The notes below the pieces were generated by a model. It did not search any database and was not told the origin of the DNA. It saw only the letters and a list, made by a program, of their open reading frames with translations. Of a stretch of 64,000 nt of DNA, positions 9,715 to 18,894 are shown piece by piece; within the stretch, counting starts at the first letter, position 1; each line of letters opens with the position of its first letter. The position numbers and the translations under genes were made by a program. Origin of the DNA: Streptomyces ficellus (GTDB taxonomy: Bacteria > Actinomycetota > Actinomycetes > Streptomycetales > Streptomycetaceae); the NCBI RefSeq assembly GCF_009739905.1, contig NZ_CP034279.1, positions 558,001-622,000 on the forward strand, written 5' to 3'.

Positions 9715-10113
9715 TCACCGACGGCAGACGGCGGCGGTCCGTCCCGTCAGTGGTCGTGGGCCCGCCCGCCGCCACCCGCCCCTGCCGACGAACCGGAAGG
9801 CGCCGGTCACCAGTAGGCAGAGGCCGACGAGGAGCGCCAGGACGTGCAGCGTTCCGTCCGGCCACACCAGGATCAGCACGCCCGGCGCCAGTGTCGCCAG
9901 CGCGGCGCCGAGCGGCCGGCCCTCCGACCGGTCCTCCGGCTGGTCCTCTCGTCCGGGACGGGACGCGCGGGACCTGACGGCACGGTCCTGGCTCTTCCAG
10001 GCGCGTTCGTGCGGTGGTACGGGTCCGCCCCGGCGGGCGGGGCCGTGACGCCGGCTCGGTGGCCGCGGTGCTCGGGGGTCGCCGGCGGTGCCCCGGCGCG
10101 CTCGCCGGGACAC
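9715..10113 (-). CDS. Small DUF308/HdeD-like membrane protein or fragment
   Basis: Up to 132 aa. The C-terminal half has two closely spaced hydrophobic segments joined by a WPDGTL turn, which resembles one two-helix repeat unit of HdeD/DUF308 membrane proteins (typically a WPG-type turn followed by a long helix). Those proteins normally have six helices, so this would be a truncated or minimal version. The N-terminal half is Arg/Pro-rich and may not be translated, and no convincing ribosome-binding site fits the GTG at 10113. It could be a decayed remnant. Confidence 0.38.
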   Translation of the reverse strand: MSRRARRGTAGDPRAPRPPSRRHGPARRGGPVPPHERAWKSQDRAVRSRASRPGREDQPEDRSEGRPLGAALATLAPGVLILVWPDGTLHVLALLVGLCLLVTGAFRFVGRGGWRRAGPRPLTGRTAAVCRR

Positions 10114-10205
10114 CTCCTGGCACCAGTGTTCCGGGCGCGGCGGGGCGCGGGGTCACCCCTGGCGGGTGATCCGGCCCCACCGCCGGGGCGGTGAACTGGA
10201 ACCCC

Positions 10206-10241
10206 GGACGTACTGGTGGGTCCGGACGTACTGGCGGGTCC
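10206..10241. repeat. Two tandem 18-bp units upstream of the K+ channel gene
   Basis: Units at 10206-10223 and 10224-10241 differ at a single position (ggacgtactggYgggtcc). They lie ~55 nt before the channel start in a non-coding leader and could be a duplicated regulatory site or simple slippage. Confidence 0.6.
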
Positions 10242-10295
10242 CGGTGCGCGCCGGGGGCGTACCCGTGGGCGCCGGAACGGAGGAAAGTCACGGTC

Positions 10296-10883
10296 ATGAA
10301 CGATTCAGCGCCCTCCCGGAGCGAGCGCGGCCCCTCGGGGCGGGCGGGCGACGGGATGCCGCCGGGCGGCGGGCGACGAGTGGCCGCCGTGGTCCTGGCG
10401 CGGGCGGTGGGCGTCACCACGTTGCTCGTGGCCGCGTACTACCTGCTGCCGCTGGAAGGGCGGAGGACCGGAGCCGCGACGGCCCTGTTCGCCATCGGTC
10501 TGCTGGGGGTGGCCGTGCTCCTGGTCTGGCAGGCACGGGCCATCGCGCACTCCCCGCACCCCCGTCTGCGGGCGGTCGAGGCCCTCGGCACCACGCTGGC
10601 GCTGTACCTGGTGCTCTTCGCCGTCGCCTATTACGTGTTGGAGCGCTCGTCGCCGGGATCGTTCAGCGAACCGCTGTCGAGGACGGACGCCCTGTACTTC
10701 ACGCTGACCACGTTCACCACCGTCGGGTACGGCGACATCACCGCCGTCTCCCCGCCCGGCCGGGTGGTGACCATGCTTCAGATGCTCGGCGGGCTGCTGC
10801 TCGTCGGGGTCGCGGCCCGGATCCTGGCGGCGGCGGTACAGGCGGGACTGCGGCGCCAGGGCCGCCCCCCGCCGCCGGAGTAG
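10296..10883 (+). CDS. Two-helix potassium channel family protein
   Basis: 195 aa from the ATG at 10296, preceded by GGAGGAAAG. After a polar N-terminus there are hydrophobic segments at about 30-50, 60-80 and 95-115, then a pore helix and the K+ selectivity filter TTVGYGD, followed by a last helix (GGLLLVGVAARIL). It matches the Ion_trans_2 family. No RCK/TrkA_N domain follows the last helix, so gating by a cytosolic ring domain is not expected. It stands apart from its neighbours and probably forms its own unit, with DUF2252 45 nt downstream possibly co-transcribed. Confidence 0.87.
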   Translation: MNDSAPSRSERGPSGRAGDGMPPGGGRRVAAVVLARAVGVTTLLVAAYYLLPLEGRRTGAATALFAIGLLGVAVLLVWQARAIAHSPHPRLRAVEALGTTLALYLVLFAVAYYVLERSSPGSFSEPLSRTDALYFTLTTFTTVGYGDITAVSPPGRVVTMLQMLGGLLLVGVAARILAAAVQAGLRRQGRPPPPE

Positions 10884-10928
10884 GCCCCGCCCCGAGCACG
10901 AGGACCGCCGCCCAGGAGGTGTGCCCCC

Positions 10929-12380
10929 ATGGCCGTACCGACACCCGACCGCGTACCCGGCCCCGTACCCGACGACCCCGCTCCCCCGCTCCCTCCGCCT
11001 CCGCCGTCACCGGCCGAGAGGGCGGCGCACGGCAGGAACGCGCGGGCGCGCGCCCCGCGTTCCTCCCACGGCCGGTTCGCCAGGGACACGGAACGGCTCG
11101 ACCCGGTGGCGGTGGTGGAGCGCCAGTCGGCCACCCGGCTGCCCGAGTTGGTCCCCATCCGCTACGGACGCATGCTGGAGTCCCCGTTCCGCTTCTACCG
11201 GGGTGCGGCGGCGATCATGGCGGCCGACCTCGGGCCACTGCCGCACACCGGTCTGACGGTCCAGCTCTGCGGCGACGCCCATCTGCTCAACTTCCGGCTC
11301 CTGGCCTCCCCCGAACGCCACCTGGTCTTCGACATCAACGACTTCGACGAGACCCTGGCCGGCCCCTTCGAATGGGACGTGAAACGGCTGGCGGCCAGCT
11401 TCGCGATCGCGGGCCGCGCCAACGGCTTCCCGGTCGGGGTGCAGGATCTCGCGGTGGGTGCGTGCGTGCGGGCGTACCGGCAGCGGATGCGGAAGTTCGC
11501 CGGAATGCGCGCGCTGGACGTCTGGTACGCGCAGGACGACGCCGACCGCGTGCGGGAGCTGCTCACCTCGTCGATGAGCAAGGAGGCCAGGCGCCGCACC
11601 GCCGAGGCCACCGCCAAGGCCCGTACGCGCACCCACCTCCAAGCCTTCGCGAAACTCACCCGGGCCACCGCGGAAGGCCTGCGGATCGCACCGGACCCGC
11701 CACTGATCACCCCGCTGCGCAGCCTGGTGACCGACCCGACCGAGGACGACCGTCGCCAGCTCGGCGCCCTCCTGGGCACGTACGCGAGGACCCTCTCGTC
11801 CGAGCGGCGCCACCTGCTGCGCCAGTACCACCTGGTCGACATGGCCCGGAAGGTGGTCGGCGTGGGCAGCGTCGGCACGCGCTGCTGGATCCTGCTCCTG
11901 CTGGGCCGGGACGACGACGATCCGCTGCTGCTCCAGGCGAAGGAGGCCCAGGAGTCCGTCCTCGCCGCGCACACGGGAGCCGGCCGCTGGGACAACCAGG
12001 GCCACCGGGTGGTGGCGGGGCAGCGGCTGATCCAGACCACCAGCGACATCTTCCTCGGCTGGACGCACGTCGTGGGCCTCGACGGGCAAGGGCGGGACTT
12101 CTACGTGCGTCAGCTGCGGGACTGGAAGGGCATCGCGCGGCCGGAGACCATGGACCCGGAACTGCTCGGCCTGTTCGCCGAGTTGTGCGGGGCCAGTCTG
12201 GCGCGCGCCCACGCCCGCTCGGGCGATCCGGTGGCCATCGCCGCGTACCTGGGCGGGAGCGACCGCTTCGACCGCGCCCTCGTCGCGTTCGCCCAGGCCT
12301 ACGCCGACCAGAACGAACGGGACTTCGAGGCGCTGGGCGCCGCCGCCCGCTCGGGCAGGATCCGGGCCGAGAGCCCCTGA
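10929..12380 (+). CDS. DUF2252 family protein
   Basis: 483 aa of a family widespread in actinobacteria. Its hallmark segments resemble an atypical kinase/phosphotransferase fold: PFRFYRGAA near residue 90, CGDAHLLNF near 114, the acidic FDINDFDET near 136 and FEWDVKRLA near 148. The invariant GDxH and DFD elements are present and the length is typical. The substrate is unknown. A Pro-rich N-terminal 30 residues precede the domain. AGGAGGTG lies just upstream of the ATG at 10929, giving a clear start. Confidence 0.88.
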   Translation: MAVPTPDRVPGPVPDDPAPPLPPPPPSPAERAAHGRNARARAPRSSHGRFARDTERLDPVAVVERQSATRLPELVPIRYGRMLESPFRFYRGAAAIMAADLGPLPHTGLTVQLCGDAHLLNFRLLASPERHLVFDINDFDETLAGPFEWDVKRLAASFAIAGRANGFPVGVQDLAVGACVRAYRQRMRKFAGMRALDVWYAQDDADRVRELLTSSMSKEARRRTAEATAKARTRTHLQAFAKLTRATAEGLRIAPDPPLITPLRSLVTDPTEDDRRQLGALLGTYARTLSSERRHLLRQYHLVDMARKVVGVGSVGTRCWILLLLGRDDDDPLLLQAKEAQESVLAAHTGAGRWDNQGHRVVAGQRLIQTTSDIFLGWTHVVGLDGQGRDFYVRQLRDWKGIARPETMDPELLGLFAELCGASLARAHARSGDPVAIAAYLGGSDRFDRALVAFAQAYADQNERDFEALGAAARSGRIRAESP

Positions 12381-12441
12381 GCCGCGCGCCGACCGGTCGG
12401 CCCGGCGCCGTCGACCGGTCCTGGCGCGGCGCGGTGGCGGG

Positions 12442-12639
12442 TCACTCCGGCAGTCGGCGCATCTCCATGAGGCGCAGCCCGAACGCCTGGCAGCGGGCCA
12501 GCAGACCGTACAGGTGCGCCTCGTCGACGACGGGCCCGAACAGTACGGTCTGGCCGGCCATCGTCACGTGCTCGAGCTCCGGGAAGGCCGCGGTCAGCGG
12601 CTCCGACATGTGTCCTTCGACGCGGATCTCGTAACGCAT
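12442..12639 (-). CDS. Conserved 65-aa hypothetical protein
   Basis: Starts at the ATG at 12639, which GGGAG precedes by about 8 nt. The product begins MRYEIRVEGH and ends in a helix-rich LYGLLARCQAFGLRLMEMRRLPE, with a predicted beta-alpha fold. Similar very small proteins occur in Streptomyces near regulatory genes, but I know of no assigned function. It is 130 nt downstream of the LAL regulator on the same strand and may share its transcript. Confidence 0.68.
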   Translation of the reverse strand: MRYEIRVEGHMSEPLTAAFPELEHVTMAGQTVLFGPVVDEAHLYGLLARCQAFGLRLMEMRRLPE

Positions 12640-12768
12640 GGGCTGCTCTCCCGGTGGCCGGCCCGGAACAGGCGGATGACGCGTACTCCTCGATGGTCCG
12701 CCGCCCTGGCCCGTGCCGGCCTCACCCCGCGCAGGTGACCGCGGCCGCCGGGCCACCGGGCTCCCGCG

Positions 12769-15609
12769 TCAGAGCAGGTGGTGCTCCCGCGCGCGGCGGA
12801 CGGCGTCGTTGCGCCGGCTGACGGCCAGCTTCCGGTACACGCTCTTCAGGTGGGTCTTGACCGTGTTCGGCGAGACGTGCAGGTCGGCGGCGATCTCGTC
12901 CGTCGACATCAACTGGGCCAGCCGCCTCAGGACGTCGCGCTCCCGTCCGCTGAGTTCCTCGACGACGGGCGGGGGCTCGCCGGTGCGGGGTGCCCCGGCG
13001 GGTGCCGCGCGGTGGGGGTCGAGCCACCCGTCGGCCAGGCCCTGCAGCGGCGCCGTGCCCAGGAGCGGCCGGATCCACGGTCCGGCTTCGAAGAAGGGGC
13101 GCCGGACCCGCTCGCGGCGGGCCGCGTACAGGGCCTTGGCGACGAGTCGGCACGCCGTCGCGCGATCCCCGACGCGGTCCGCCGCCCGCGCCCTCGCCAG
13201 CATGGCGCGTACGGTCAGCCCGGGACCGGCGTGGTCGGGGAGACGGAGCGTCGCCCCGTCGGCCGCCAGGGACTCGGTGAAGGACTCGCCGGCGGCGCGA
13301 ACCCCGCTGAAGGTCCTGTCGGCCGTGAGGGCCTCCTCGGCGGCGAGCCGGATCCCGGCGGCCTCCGCCGCACCCGCCGGCCAGTCATCAGGCACGGTGC
13401 GCAGCAGCCCGACAGCCGCCTCCGGCCGGCCCTCGGCCAGGTGGGCGGCCGCGGCGGCCAGCGCGGTCGCACCGTCCGCCCACGGCGACCCCGTGGCGGT
13501 CGCGAGCCCCGCCCCCGGACCCGGTTCCCGCTCCAGCGCGTCGAGCACGGCACGGGCCCCACCACGGGCCAGGAGCAGACGCGCGGTGACGACGGCCCGG
13601 CCCGCTTCCGTGACCGGGTCGCGCGGCGGGCCGTGCGCGGGCGCGGCGGCCGTCGTGTCAAGGAGCCGCTGGGCCGTGGCCAGTTCGTGGCGCTCGACGG
13701 CCACACCGGCGAGGACCAGCCGCGCGAGGGCGGAGCCGGGGAGATGCGGCGGGCCGAACCGCTCCGTGACGGACAGGGACGCCAGCGCGTTGCGCTCCGC
13801 CCGGTCGAGCCGGCCGTCCAGGTAGTCGATGAGCGCCAGGCCGCCGAGCGCGTCCTCCCGAGGCAGTGCCGTGGCGGGCGTAGGCGTCGCTGCGGGGGCG
13901 GCGGGCGTGGCGGGCCCTCTGGCGGTACCGGCCGCCCGGGACAGTGCGGTACGCGCGTCACCGAAGCGGCCGGCCCACAGATGCGCCGAGCCCACGTGGG
14001 CCAGCAGGAGGGCGAAGAGTTCCGGATGCTCGTCGAGGAGGCGGGCGGGGACCTCGCGGCGAAGCTCGCCGGCCGCGTCCGCGGCCTTGCCGGCCCTGTC
14101 CGGCGCACCGGTGAGACGCGCCGCGAGGGCTTCGAGGAGGGCGCAGCTCAGCCGGGCCGCCGCCCGGCCGGCGGTGTCTTCGCCGAGGCGGTCCTCCGCC
14201 CGGCGCAGGTGGGTCAGGCCCCGGTCCGCGTCCGACAGGGACAGCGCCCGGGCCGCTCGTACGAGATCCACGGCGGGGCCCGCCGCGTCGGGCGGCATCG
14301 CGGCGAACAACTCGGTGAGGTCGCCGCGGCGCAGACCGGTGAAGAGCTGGCCGATGGCGAGGTCGTCCACCAGCGCACCGGCGGTGAAGTCCCAGTCCTG
14401 CGCGGCGGCCCCGTGCGCGAGCGTCTCCTCCAGCGATCCGGCGGCGGAGCCGTGCAACCAGTGCGCCGCCCGCCGGTGCAGCTCCTGCTCGAGGCCGGGG
14501 CTCCGCACACGCAGATGAGCACGGAGGATCTCGCGGAAGAGGGGGTGGAGACGGTACTGGTCGCGGCCGAGGTCCTCGACGAACGCGTTCTCACGGTGCA
14601 GTTCCGCCAGGACGGCCGCGGCGTCGGCACGTCCGGTCAACGCGTTCACCAGGGCGGGGCAGAAGCGGTCCAGGACGCCGGCCCTCAGCAGCAGGTCCTG
14701 CGTCTCCGGTGACTGCCGTTCGAGGACCTCCGCGAGCAGGAAGTCCGCCACGGTGGTCCGTCGGGCCTCGAACTCCTTCAGGTACGTCTCGGGGTCCGGG
14801 TGCTCCCGCGCGGCGAGGGCGCTCAGCCGCAGCCCGGCCGCCCATCCCCGGGTGCGGTCCACCAGGGCCCGTACCGCGGCGGGTGGAAGGCGCATGCCGT
14901 GCCGTTCCAGCAGCGCGGTCGCCTCCGCGGGGGTGAAGGCGAGTTCCGCGCCCCGGATCTCGGTCAGCTCGCCGGCGGCCCGGTACCGGTGCAGGGGCAG
15001 CAGGGGTTCCGTACGGGTGACGAGGACCAGGCGCAGGCCGGGGCCCGCGTGGTGCAGGACGAACGCCAGTTGCTCCGCGAACCGCGGATCGGTCACCCGG
15101 TCGAACTCGTCCAGGACGACGGTCACCGGCCGTTCACGGGTGCCGAGGTGGGCGGCCAGGCGCGTCAGCAGGCCGGGGTCGGCGCGGTTCGCGTCCGCGG
15201 GGCAGCCGATGTCCGGGGGCAGTGGTACGCCGGAGAGCCGCAGCGCCTGGAGCAGGTACGCCCACCACATCCCGGGGCCCGGCTCCGTGGCGTCGGTGGT
15301 GAGGTCCCCGTCGCCGATCGTGAGCCAGGCGACGGGTTCCGCCCGCCCCGCGACCCAGTCGGCCACGAGCAGGGTCTTGCCCGCGCCGGCGGGCCCGTTC
15401 ACCATGGTCAGCGGCGTACGGGCGGCCTCGTCGAGGTGGGCGGTCAGGCGTCCACGCCGCAGGAACGTCCCCGGAAGGGCCGGTACGGCGAACCGGGTGA
15501 GCAGATACGGCTCACCGTGCGGATCGGCCTGCGGATCACTGTGCGGATCGGCGTACGGATCGGCGTACGGCCGTCTCCGGGCCGCGCCGCTCTCCCTGGT
15601 CTCGGCCAT
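12769..15609 (-). CDS. LAL/MalT-like LuxR-family ATP-dependent transcriptional regulator
   Basis: About 946 aa. The N-terminal AAA/STAND ATPase has a Walker A GPAGAGKT at about 72-79 and a Walker-B-like VVLDEFD near residue 164. A long helical/TPR-like region follows, and the last ~65 residues are a LuxR-type HTH (LSGRERDVLRRLAQ, then EIAADLHVSPNTVKTH). This is the architecture of LAL activators, which hydrolyse ATP and respond to an unknown ligand through the central repeats. The ATG at 15609 has GGTGAG upstream; GTG codons at 15618-15624 are alternatives. Residues near the N-terminus contain four DP-repeats encoded by 12-bp tandem repeats at 15519-15566. The target genes are not evident from context. 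Confidence 0.9.
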   Translation of the reverse strand: MAETRESGAARRRPYADPYADPHSDPQADPHGEPYLLTRFAVPALPGTFLRRGRLTAHLDEAARTPLTMVNGPAGAGKTLLVADWVAGRAEPVAWLTIGDGDLTTDATEPGPGMWWAYLLQALRLSGVPLPPDIGCPADANRADPGLLTRLAAHLGTRERPVTVVLDEFDRVTDPRFAEQLAFVLHHAGPGLRLVLVTRTEPLLPLHRYRAAGELTEIRGAELAFTPAEATALLERHGMRLPPAAVRALVDRTRGWAAGLRLSALAAREHPDPETYLKEFEARRTTVADFLLAEVLERQSPETQDLLLRAGVLDRFCPALVNALTGRADAAAVLAELHRENAFVEDLGRDQYRLHPLFREILRAHLRVRSPGLEQELHRRAAHWLHGSAAGSLEETLAHGAAAQDWDFTAGALVDDLAIGQLFTGLRRGDLTELFAAMPPDAAGPAVDLVRAARALSLSDADRGLTHLRRAEDRLGEDTAGRAAARLSCALLEALAARLTGAPDRAGKAADAAGELRREVPARLLDEHPELFALLLAHVGSAHLWAGRFGDARTALSRAAGTARGPATPAAPAATPTPATALPREDALGGLALIDYLDGRLDRAERNALASLSVTERFGPPHLPGSALARLVLAGVAVERHELATAQRLLDTTAAAPAHGPPRDPVTEAGRAVVTARLLLARGGARAVLDALEREPGPGAGLATATGSPWADGATALAAAAAHLAEGRPEAAVGLLRTVPDDWPAGAAEAAGIRLAAEEALTADRTFSGVRAAGESFTESLAADGATLRLPDHAGPGLTVRAMLARARAADRVGDRATACRLVAKALYAARRERVRRPFFEAGPWIRPLLGTAPLQGLADGWLDPHRAAPAGAPRTGEPPPVVEELSGRERDVLRRLAQLMSTDEIAADLHVSPNTVKTHLKSVYRKLAVSRRNDAVRRAREHHLL
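15519..15566. repeat. Four 12-bp tandem repeats inside the LAL regulator gene
   Basis: Four in-frame units of (a/g)cggatc(gg/ac)c(c/g)t type encode a run of xADP/xSDP tetrapeptides just before the ATPase domain. Copy-number change would preserve frame. Confidence 0.75.
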
Positions 15610-15708
15610 GGTGCTCACCACCACCGCTCGTCTGGCTCTGCAACGCTCGCCCCCTCATGATCCCAGTGCTCGCGCCCCGGCGCGCGGCGTCTACGGCCCT
15701 TGGGGGCG

Positions 15709-16665
15709 TCACGCGGCGTCGGCGGTGCTCCCGGTGCTCCCGGTCACGTCACGAAGGCGCACGTCGAGCCGTCCGTCGGTGATCCGGGTGTCGAAGGCCG
15801 GCTGAGGAGCCGTGGCGGGCCCGCGGACGTTCCAGCCGTCTTCCAGGCGGAACACACTTCCGTGCCAGGGGCAGCGCACGCAGCCGTCGGCGATCTCGCC
15901 GTCCGACAACGGTCCGGCCATGTGACTGCACCGGTCGGCCAGCACGTGCACGGCACCGCCCGCCTCGCGTACCACCATGACCGGCACCTCCCCCACGTGC
16001 CGCCGTACCGCCTCGCCCACGGGGAAGTCGGCGACGTCACCGATGGTGTGCCAGCCGGGGCCGACGATGTGGGGCACCTGCTCGGCGTGGTTGGCCCCGG
16101 CGGCCTGGCGGTAGGCGAGGTGACCGCCCAGTGCCCCGCCCGCGGACACCGCGCACAGCCCGGCCAGCCCCAGCGCCTTGCCGCGCCCCGTCCGTCCTCG
16201 GCACCTGGCGCTGAACGAGGCGGCGTACAGCGCGACGGCCGTGATGTTGCCGGCCGCGTGCACCAGCCCCACACGCTGCTGCTCCTTCGGCAGCTCGGCC
16301 CAGTCCGTCCAGCCGGAGACCGCCGCCGGTCCCGCCGCGGCCAGGCCGGTGGCGATCAGGACCCGCGCGCCCCGGCGGTGGCCGGGCAGCATGTCGAGCA
16401 CCGCCGCGGACAACCACGTCCCGATCGGTACCTGCACCAGCAGGGGATGCACCGGATGGCCGAGCCAGCGCCCGTGCAGCACGTCCCGGGCGGCCCCCAG
16501 CGGCGCCGCCCGCACCAGCGCCCGCAGGGCGTCGATCAGCCCGTCGGCGCCCGGCCACCGCTCCAGCCGGTCCACGCCCCGCAGGACGCGGCCGGGTCCT
16601 TCGGGTGACGGTGCCAGCCGATGCAGGGCGTCCATCGCGCGACGACGTGTGACAGAAGGGTTCAT
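15709..16665 (-). CDS. DUF2231 membrane domain fused to a Rieske [2Fe-2S] domain
   Basis: 318 aa. Residues ~50-190 hold about four membrane helices of the DUF2231 type, including the GHPVHPLLVQVPIG hallmark near 69-82. Residues ~200-305 are a Rieske domain with both cluster motifs intact, C246-S-H248 and C265-P-W-H268, so it should bind a [2Fe-2S] cluster with two Cys and two His. The fusion implies electron transfer at the cytoplasmic membrane, but no oxygenase or oxidase subunit is encoded nearby. The partner is unknown. Confidence 0.88.
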   Translation of the reverse strand: MNPSVTRRRAMDALHRLAPSPEGPGRVLRGVDRLERWPGADGLIDALRALVRAAPLGAARDVLHGRWLGHPVHPLLVQVPIGTWLSAAVLDMLPGHRRGARVLIATGLAAAGPAAVSGWTDWAELPKEQQRVGLVHAAGNITAVALYAASFSARCRGRTGRGKALGLAGLCAVSAGGALGGHLAYRQAAGANHAEQVPHIVGPGWHTIGDVADFPVGEAVRRHVGEVPVMVVREAGGAVHVLADRCSHMAGPLSDGEIADGCVRCPWHGSVFRLEDGWNVRGPATAPQPAFDTRITDGRLDVRLRDVTGSTGSTADAA

Positions 16666-16732
16666 GCGGCACGAGTAGCCCTTCGGGGCGTACGAAAACG
16701 GGCCGTTTCCGGGTCCGGGTGGCGGGTCGCGT

Positions 16733-16761
16733 GGGCGGCAGGAGTCAGTCGCCTGCCGCCC
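16733..16761. terminator. Hairpin terminator after the MFS gene
   Basis: A 10-bp perfect stem (ggGCGGCAGG / CCTGCCGCCC) with a 9-nt loop sits 10 nt beyond the MFS stop codon on the minus strand. Confidence 0.6.
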
Positions 16762-16770
16762 GCCCCGCTG

Positions 16771-18174
16771 TCACGTCCCCGCCTGCCTCGACGTCTCCGC
16801 TGCCGTTGGGGTGACGCGCCGGGGCGGTGCAGGGCGGGGCGTGTGCCGGGGCAGCCGGGCGGCGGACAGCAGCCCGAGGGCGGTGAGCGCCGCGAGGACC
16901 GGCAGGCTGGAGCCCATGGCCGACGCCGAAACGCCCTGGGTGCCGGCCGCGACGGCGATGCCGAGCGTGGGGCCGACGTTCATGGCGGTCTGCTTGAGTC
17001 CGCCGACGACTCCTGCGTACCCCGGTGGCGCGTCACCGACGACGGTTCCGGTGGAGGTGACCATCACGGCGGCGAACCCGGCGCCCAGGACGGCGAACGA
17101 CAGGCCCATGGCCGCCCACGGGGTGGTGGGCCCGAGCCGGGAGAGCCCCAGGACGCCCAGGACGACGAGGGCGGTGCCGGCGATCGCGGTGCGGCGCGGG
17201 CCGTGGCGGCGCAGTGCCGCGGCGGCGACGGGCGAGCCGAGGACCATGAGCGCGGTGAGCGGCAGCACGTGCAGTCCGCAGGCGAGCGGGTCGAGGCGGA
17301 GGGTGTTCTGGAGGTGGAAGGTGGCGGTGAACAGCGTGCCGAACAAGCCCGCGCCGGTCGTCAGCAGCAGCGCCATCGCCGCCGTCACCGGTGCCGATCG
17401 GGCGACGGCACACGGCACGACCGGGTGCTCGGTGCGGCGTTCGTGGCGGGTGAGCGCCACGGTGAGCACGGCGACGGCGCACGCTCCCAGCAGCGTCGGC
17501 CCGGCGGTCCACCCGTGCGCCGGTACGCCGGCCAGGGTGTGGACGGCCACGGCGAGCAGACCCGCCAGCAGGGCCGAACTCGTGAGGTTGAGCCGCTGGG
17601 TGACGGAGTTGGCGGGTTCCGGGGTGCGGAGCGCCAGGGTGAGCGCGGCGATGGCGAGCGTGAGCGGGACGTTCACCCAGAACACGGCTCGCCATCCGAA
17701 GGCGGCCACGAGAGCGCCGCCGAGGATGGGTCCGCTGCCGGCGGCGACCGCTATCGCGCTGGTGCGGATCGCCACCGGTGTGCCGAGCCGGTCGGCCGGA
17801 TACGTCAGCCTCAGCAGGGCGAGCGTCCCCGGCTGGAGCAGCGCGCCGAAGGCGCCTTGCGCGACGCGCAGGGCGATGGCCCAGCCCGCCGAGGGTGCGA
17901 GGGCGATCCCGGCGGAGGCGGCCCCGAAACCCAGTACGCCGACCAGCAGTACCCGGGGGTGTCCGTACCGGTCCCCGAGGCGTCCGGCGATGATCAGGAG
18001 CGCCGCCACCGCGACCAGGTACCCCGTACTCGTCCACTGGACCTGTGCGGCGCTCGCGCCGAGGTCACGTTGGAGCGTGGGCTGCGCCACGAGCAGCACG
18101 GTGCCGTCCAGGGCGACGATCATCGCGCCGGCCACACTGACCAGGAGCGCCGCGTGCTTCCTGAGCGCGGTCAT
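16771..18174 (-). CDS. MFS transporter, DHA2 (14-TM) drug efflux family
   Basis: 467 aa from an ATG at 18174 that overlaps the TetR stop (ATGA). It is highly hydrophobic with 12-14 predicted helices. The antiporter motif C region is visible (AGSGPILGGALVAAFGWRAVF), and the N-terminal helix has the DHA2-type VALDGTVLLVAQPTL. Such proteins export drugs or self-made metabolites by proton antiport. The overlapping TetR gene with its own operators upstream indicates ligand-induced expression of the pair. Confidence 0.92.
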   Translation of the reverse strand: MTALRKHAALLVSVAGAMIVALDGTVLLVAQPTLQRDLGASAAQVQWTSTGYLVAVAALLIIAGRLGDRYGHPRVLLVGVLGFGAASAGIALAPSAGWAIALRVAQGAFGALLQPGTLALLRLTYPADRLGTPVAIRTSAIAVAAGSGPILGGALVAAFGWRAVFWVNVPLTLAIAALTLALRTPEPANSVTQRLNLTSSALLAGLLAVAVHTLAGVPAHGWTAGPTLLGACAVAVLTVALTRHERRTEHPVVPCAVARSAPVTAAMALLLTTGAGLFGTLFTATFHLQNTLRLDPLACGLHVLPLTALMVLGSPVAAAALRRHGPRRTAIAGTALVVLGVLGLSRLGPTTPWAAMGLSFAVLGAGFAAVMVTSTGTVVGDAPPGYAGVVGGLKQTAMNVGPTLGIAVAAGTQGVSASAMGSSLPVLAALTALGLLSAARLPRHTPRPAPPRRVTPTAAETSRQAGT

Positions 18175-18827
18175 GCCTGCACCGGGCCGAGATGGGCGTC
18201 CAGCAGCGCCGCGACGAGCCGGTCGAGGCGGGGGTCCTTCGGCGCGTCGTCGTCCGGGTCCGGCCCGCCCAGGACGAGTGGCAGGCTTCCCCAGGCCCAG
18301 AGTTGGGCGATGCCGTGCAGGCCCGACCACAGCAGGGCCGCCGTCACCTCGTGCTCGCCCGCCTGCGCGGGGGCCTCGCCCCGGCATTGGGCGACCAGTG
18401 CGGCGAACCGCCCGGCCAGCGGGAGGGTCAGCTCACGCAGTCGTGGTGGTTGTGCTTGTGCTTGTGCTTGTGCTTGTGGGGGCTGCTGCTCGCTGTTCAG
18501 CAGGTCGTGCCGGAACATCAGCTCGAACATGCCACGCCGGTCGAGGGCGTACGCCACGTACACCCGCGCGAAGGCGTCCAGTTGGGCCCGCGGAGTGGAC
18601 GCGGTGGCGGTGGCGGCTTCGAACCGGGCCCGGAGGTCCTCGAATCCACGCCGGGCGATCGCCGACAGCAGCGAGTGGTGCGTGGGGAAGTACCGACGGG
18701 GCGCCCCGTGCGACACCCCGGCCCGGCGCGCGATGTCGCGCAGGCCCACGGAGGCGGAGCCCTCGGTCAGCACGAGGTCCACGCCGGCGTCGATCAGTCG
18801 CTCCCGCAGGGAGTCTCCAGCAGTCAT
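18171..18827 (-). CDS. TetR/AcrR-family repressor of the MFS exporter
   Basis: 218 aa. The N-terminal HTH is typical (VGLRDIARRAGVSHGAPRRYFPTHHSLL); the C-terminal ligand-binding domain resembles the WHG/TetR_C type, with a late LWSGLHGIAQL helix. The ATG at 18827 lies inside the first operator and lacks a Shine-Dalgarno sequence, so the mRNA may be leaderless; a GTG at 18833 is an alternative. A Gln-Ala octapeptide-like run in mid-protein is encoded by four hexanucleotide repeats at 18451-18474. The exporter start overlaps this stop. Confidence 0.92.
   Translation of the reverse strand: MTAGDSLRERLIDAGVDLVLTEGSASVGLRDIARRAGVSHGAPRRYFPTHHSLLSAIARRGFEDLRARFEAATATASTPRAQLDAFARVYVAYALDRRGMFELMFRHDLLNSEQQPPQAQAQAQAQPPRLRELTLPLAGRFAALVAQCRGEAPAQAGEHEVTAALLWSGLHGIAQLWAWGSLPLVLGGPDPDDDAPKDPRLDRLVAALLDAHLGPVQA
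18451..18478. repeat. Hexanucleotide tandem repeat in the tetR gene
   Basis: Four consecutive tgtgct units plus a partial unit encode alternating Gln-Ala in the repressor. Gain or loss of a unit would add or remove two residues without a frameshift. Confidence 0.8.
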
Positions 18828-18863
18828 AGACACTGTCTACAACATGGAAGTAGACAGTGTCTA
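18827..18863. promoter_or_regulatory. Two TetR-type palindromic operators
   Basis: Two copies of the 13-bp palindrome TAGACA(C/G)TGTCTA occupy 18827-18839 and 18851-18863, with centres 24 bp apart. The first overlaps the repressor start codon. Tandem palindromes at the 5' end of a tetR-efflux operon are the classic autorepression layout. Confidence 0.82.
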
Positions 18864-18894
18864 CTTCCTGTCGCATCCTCAGCGCCGGGACCCC

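Noticed and set aside
12381..12441. Bidirectional terminator between DUF2252 and the 65-aa protein gene
   Set aside because: Two GACCGGTC palindromes are present but no single long stem forms cleanly, so the evidence is too weak to list.
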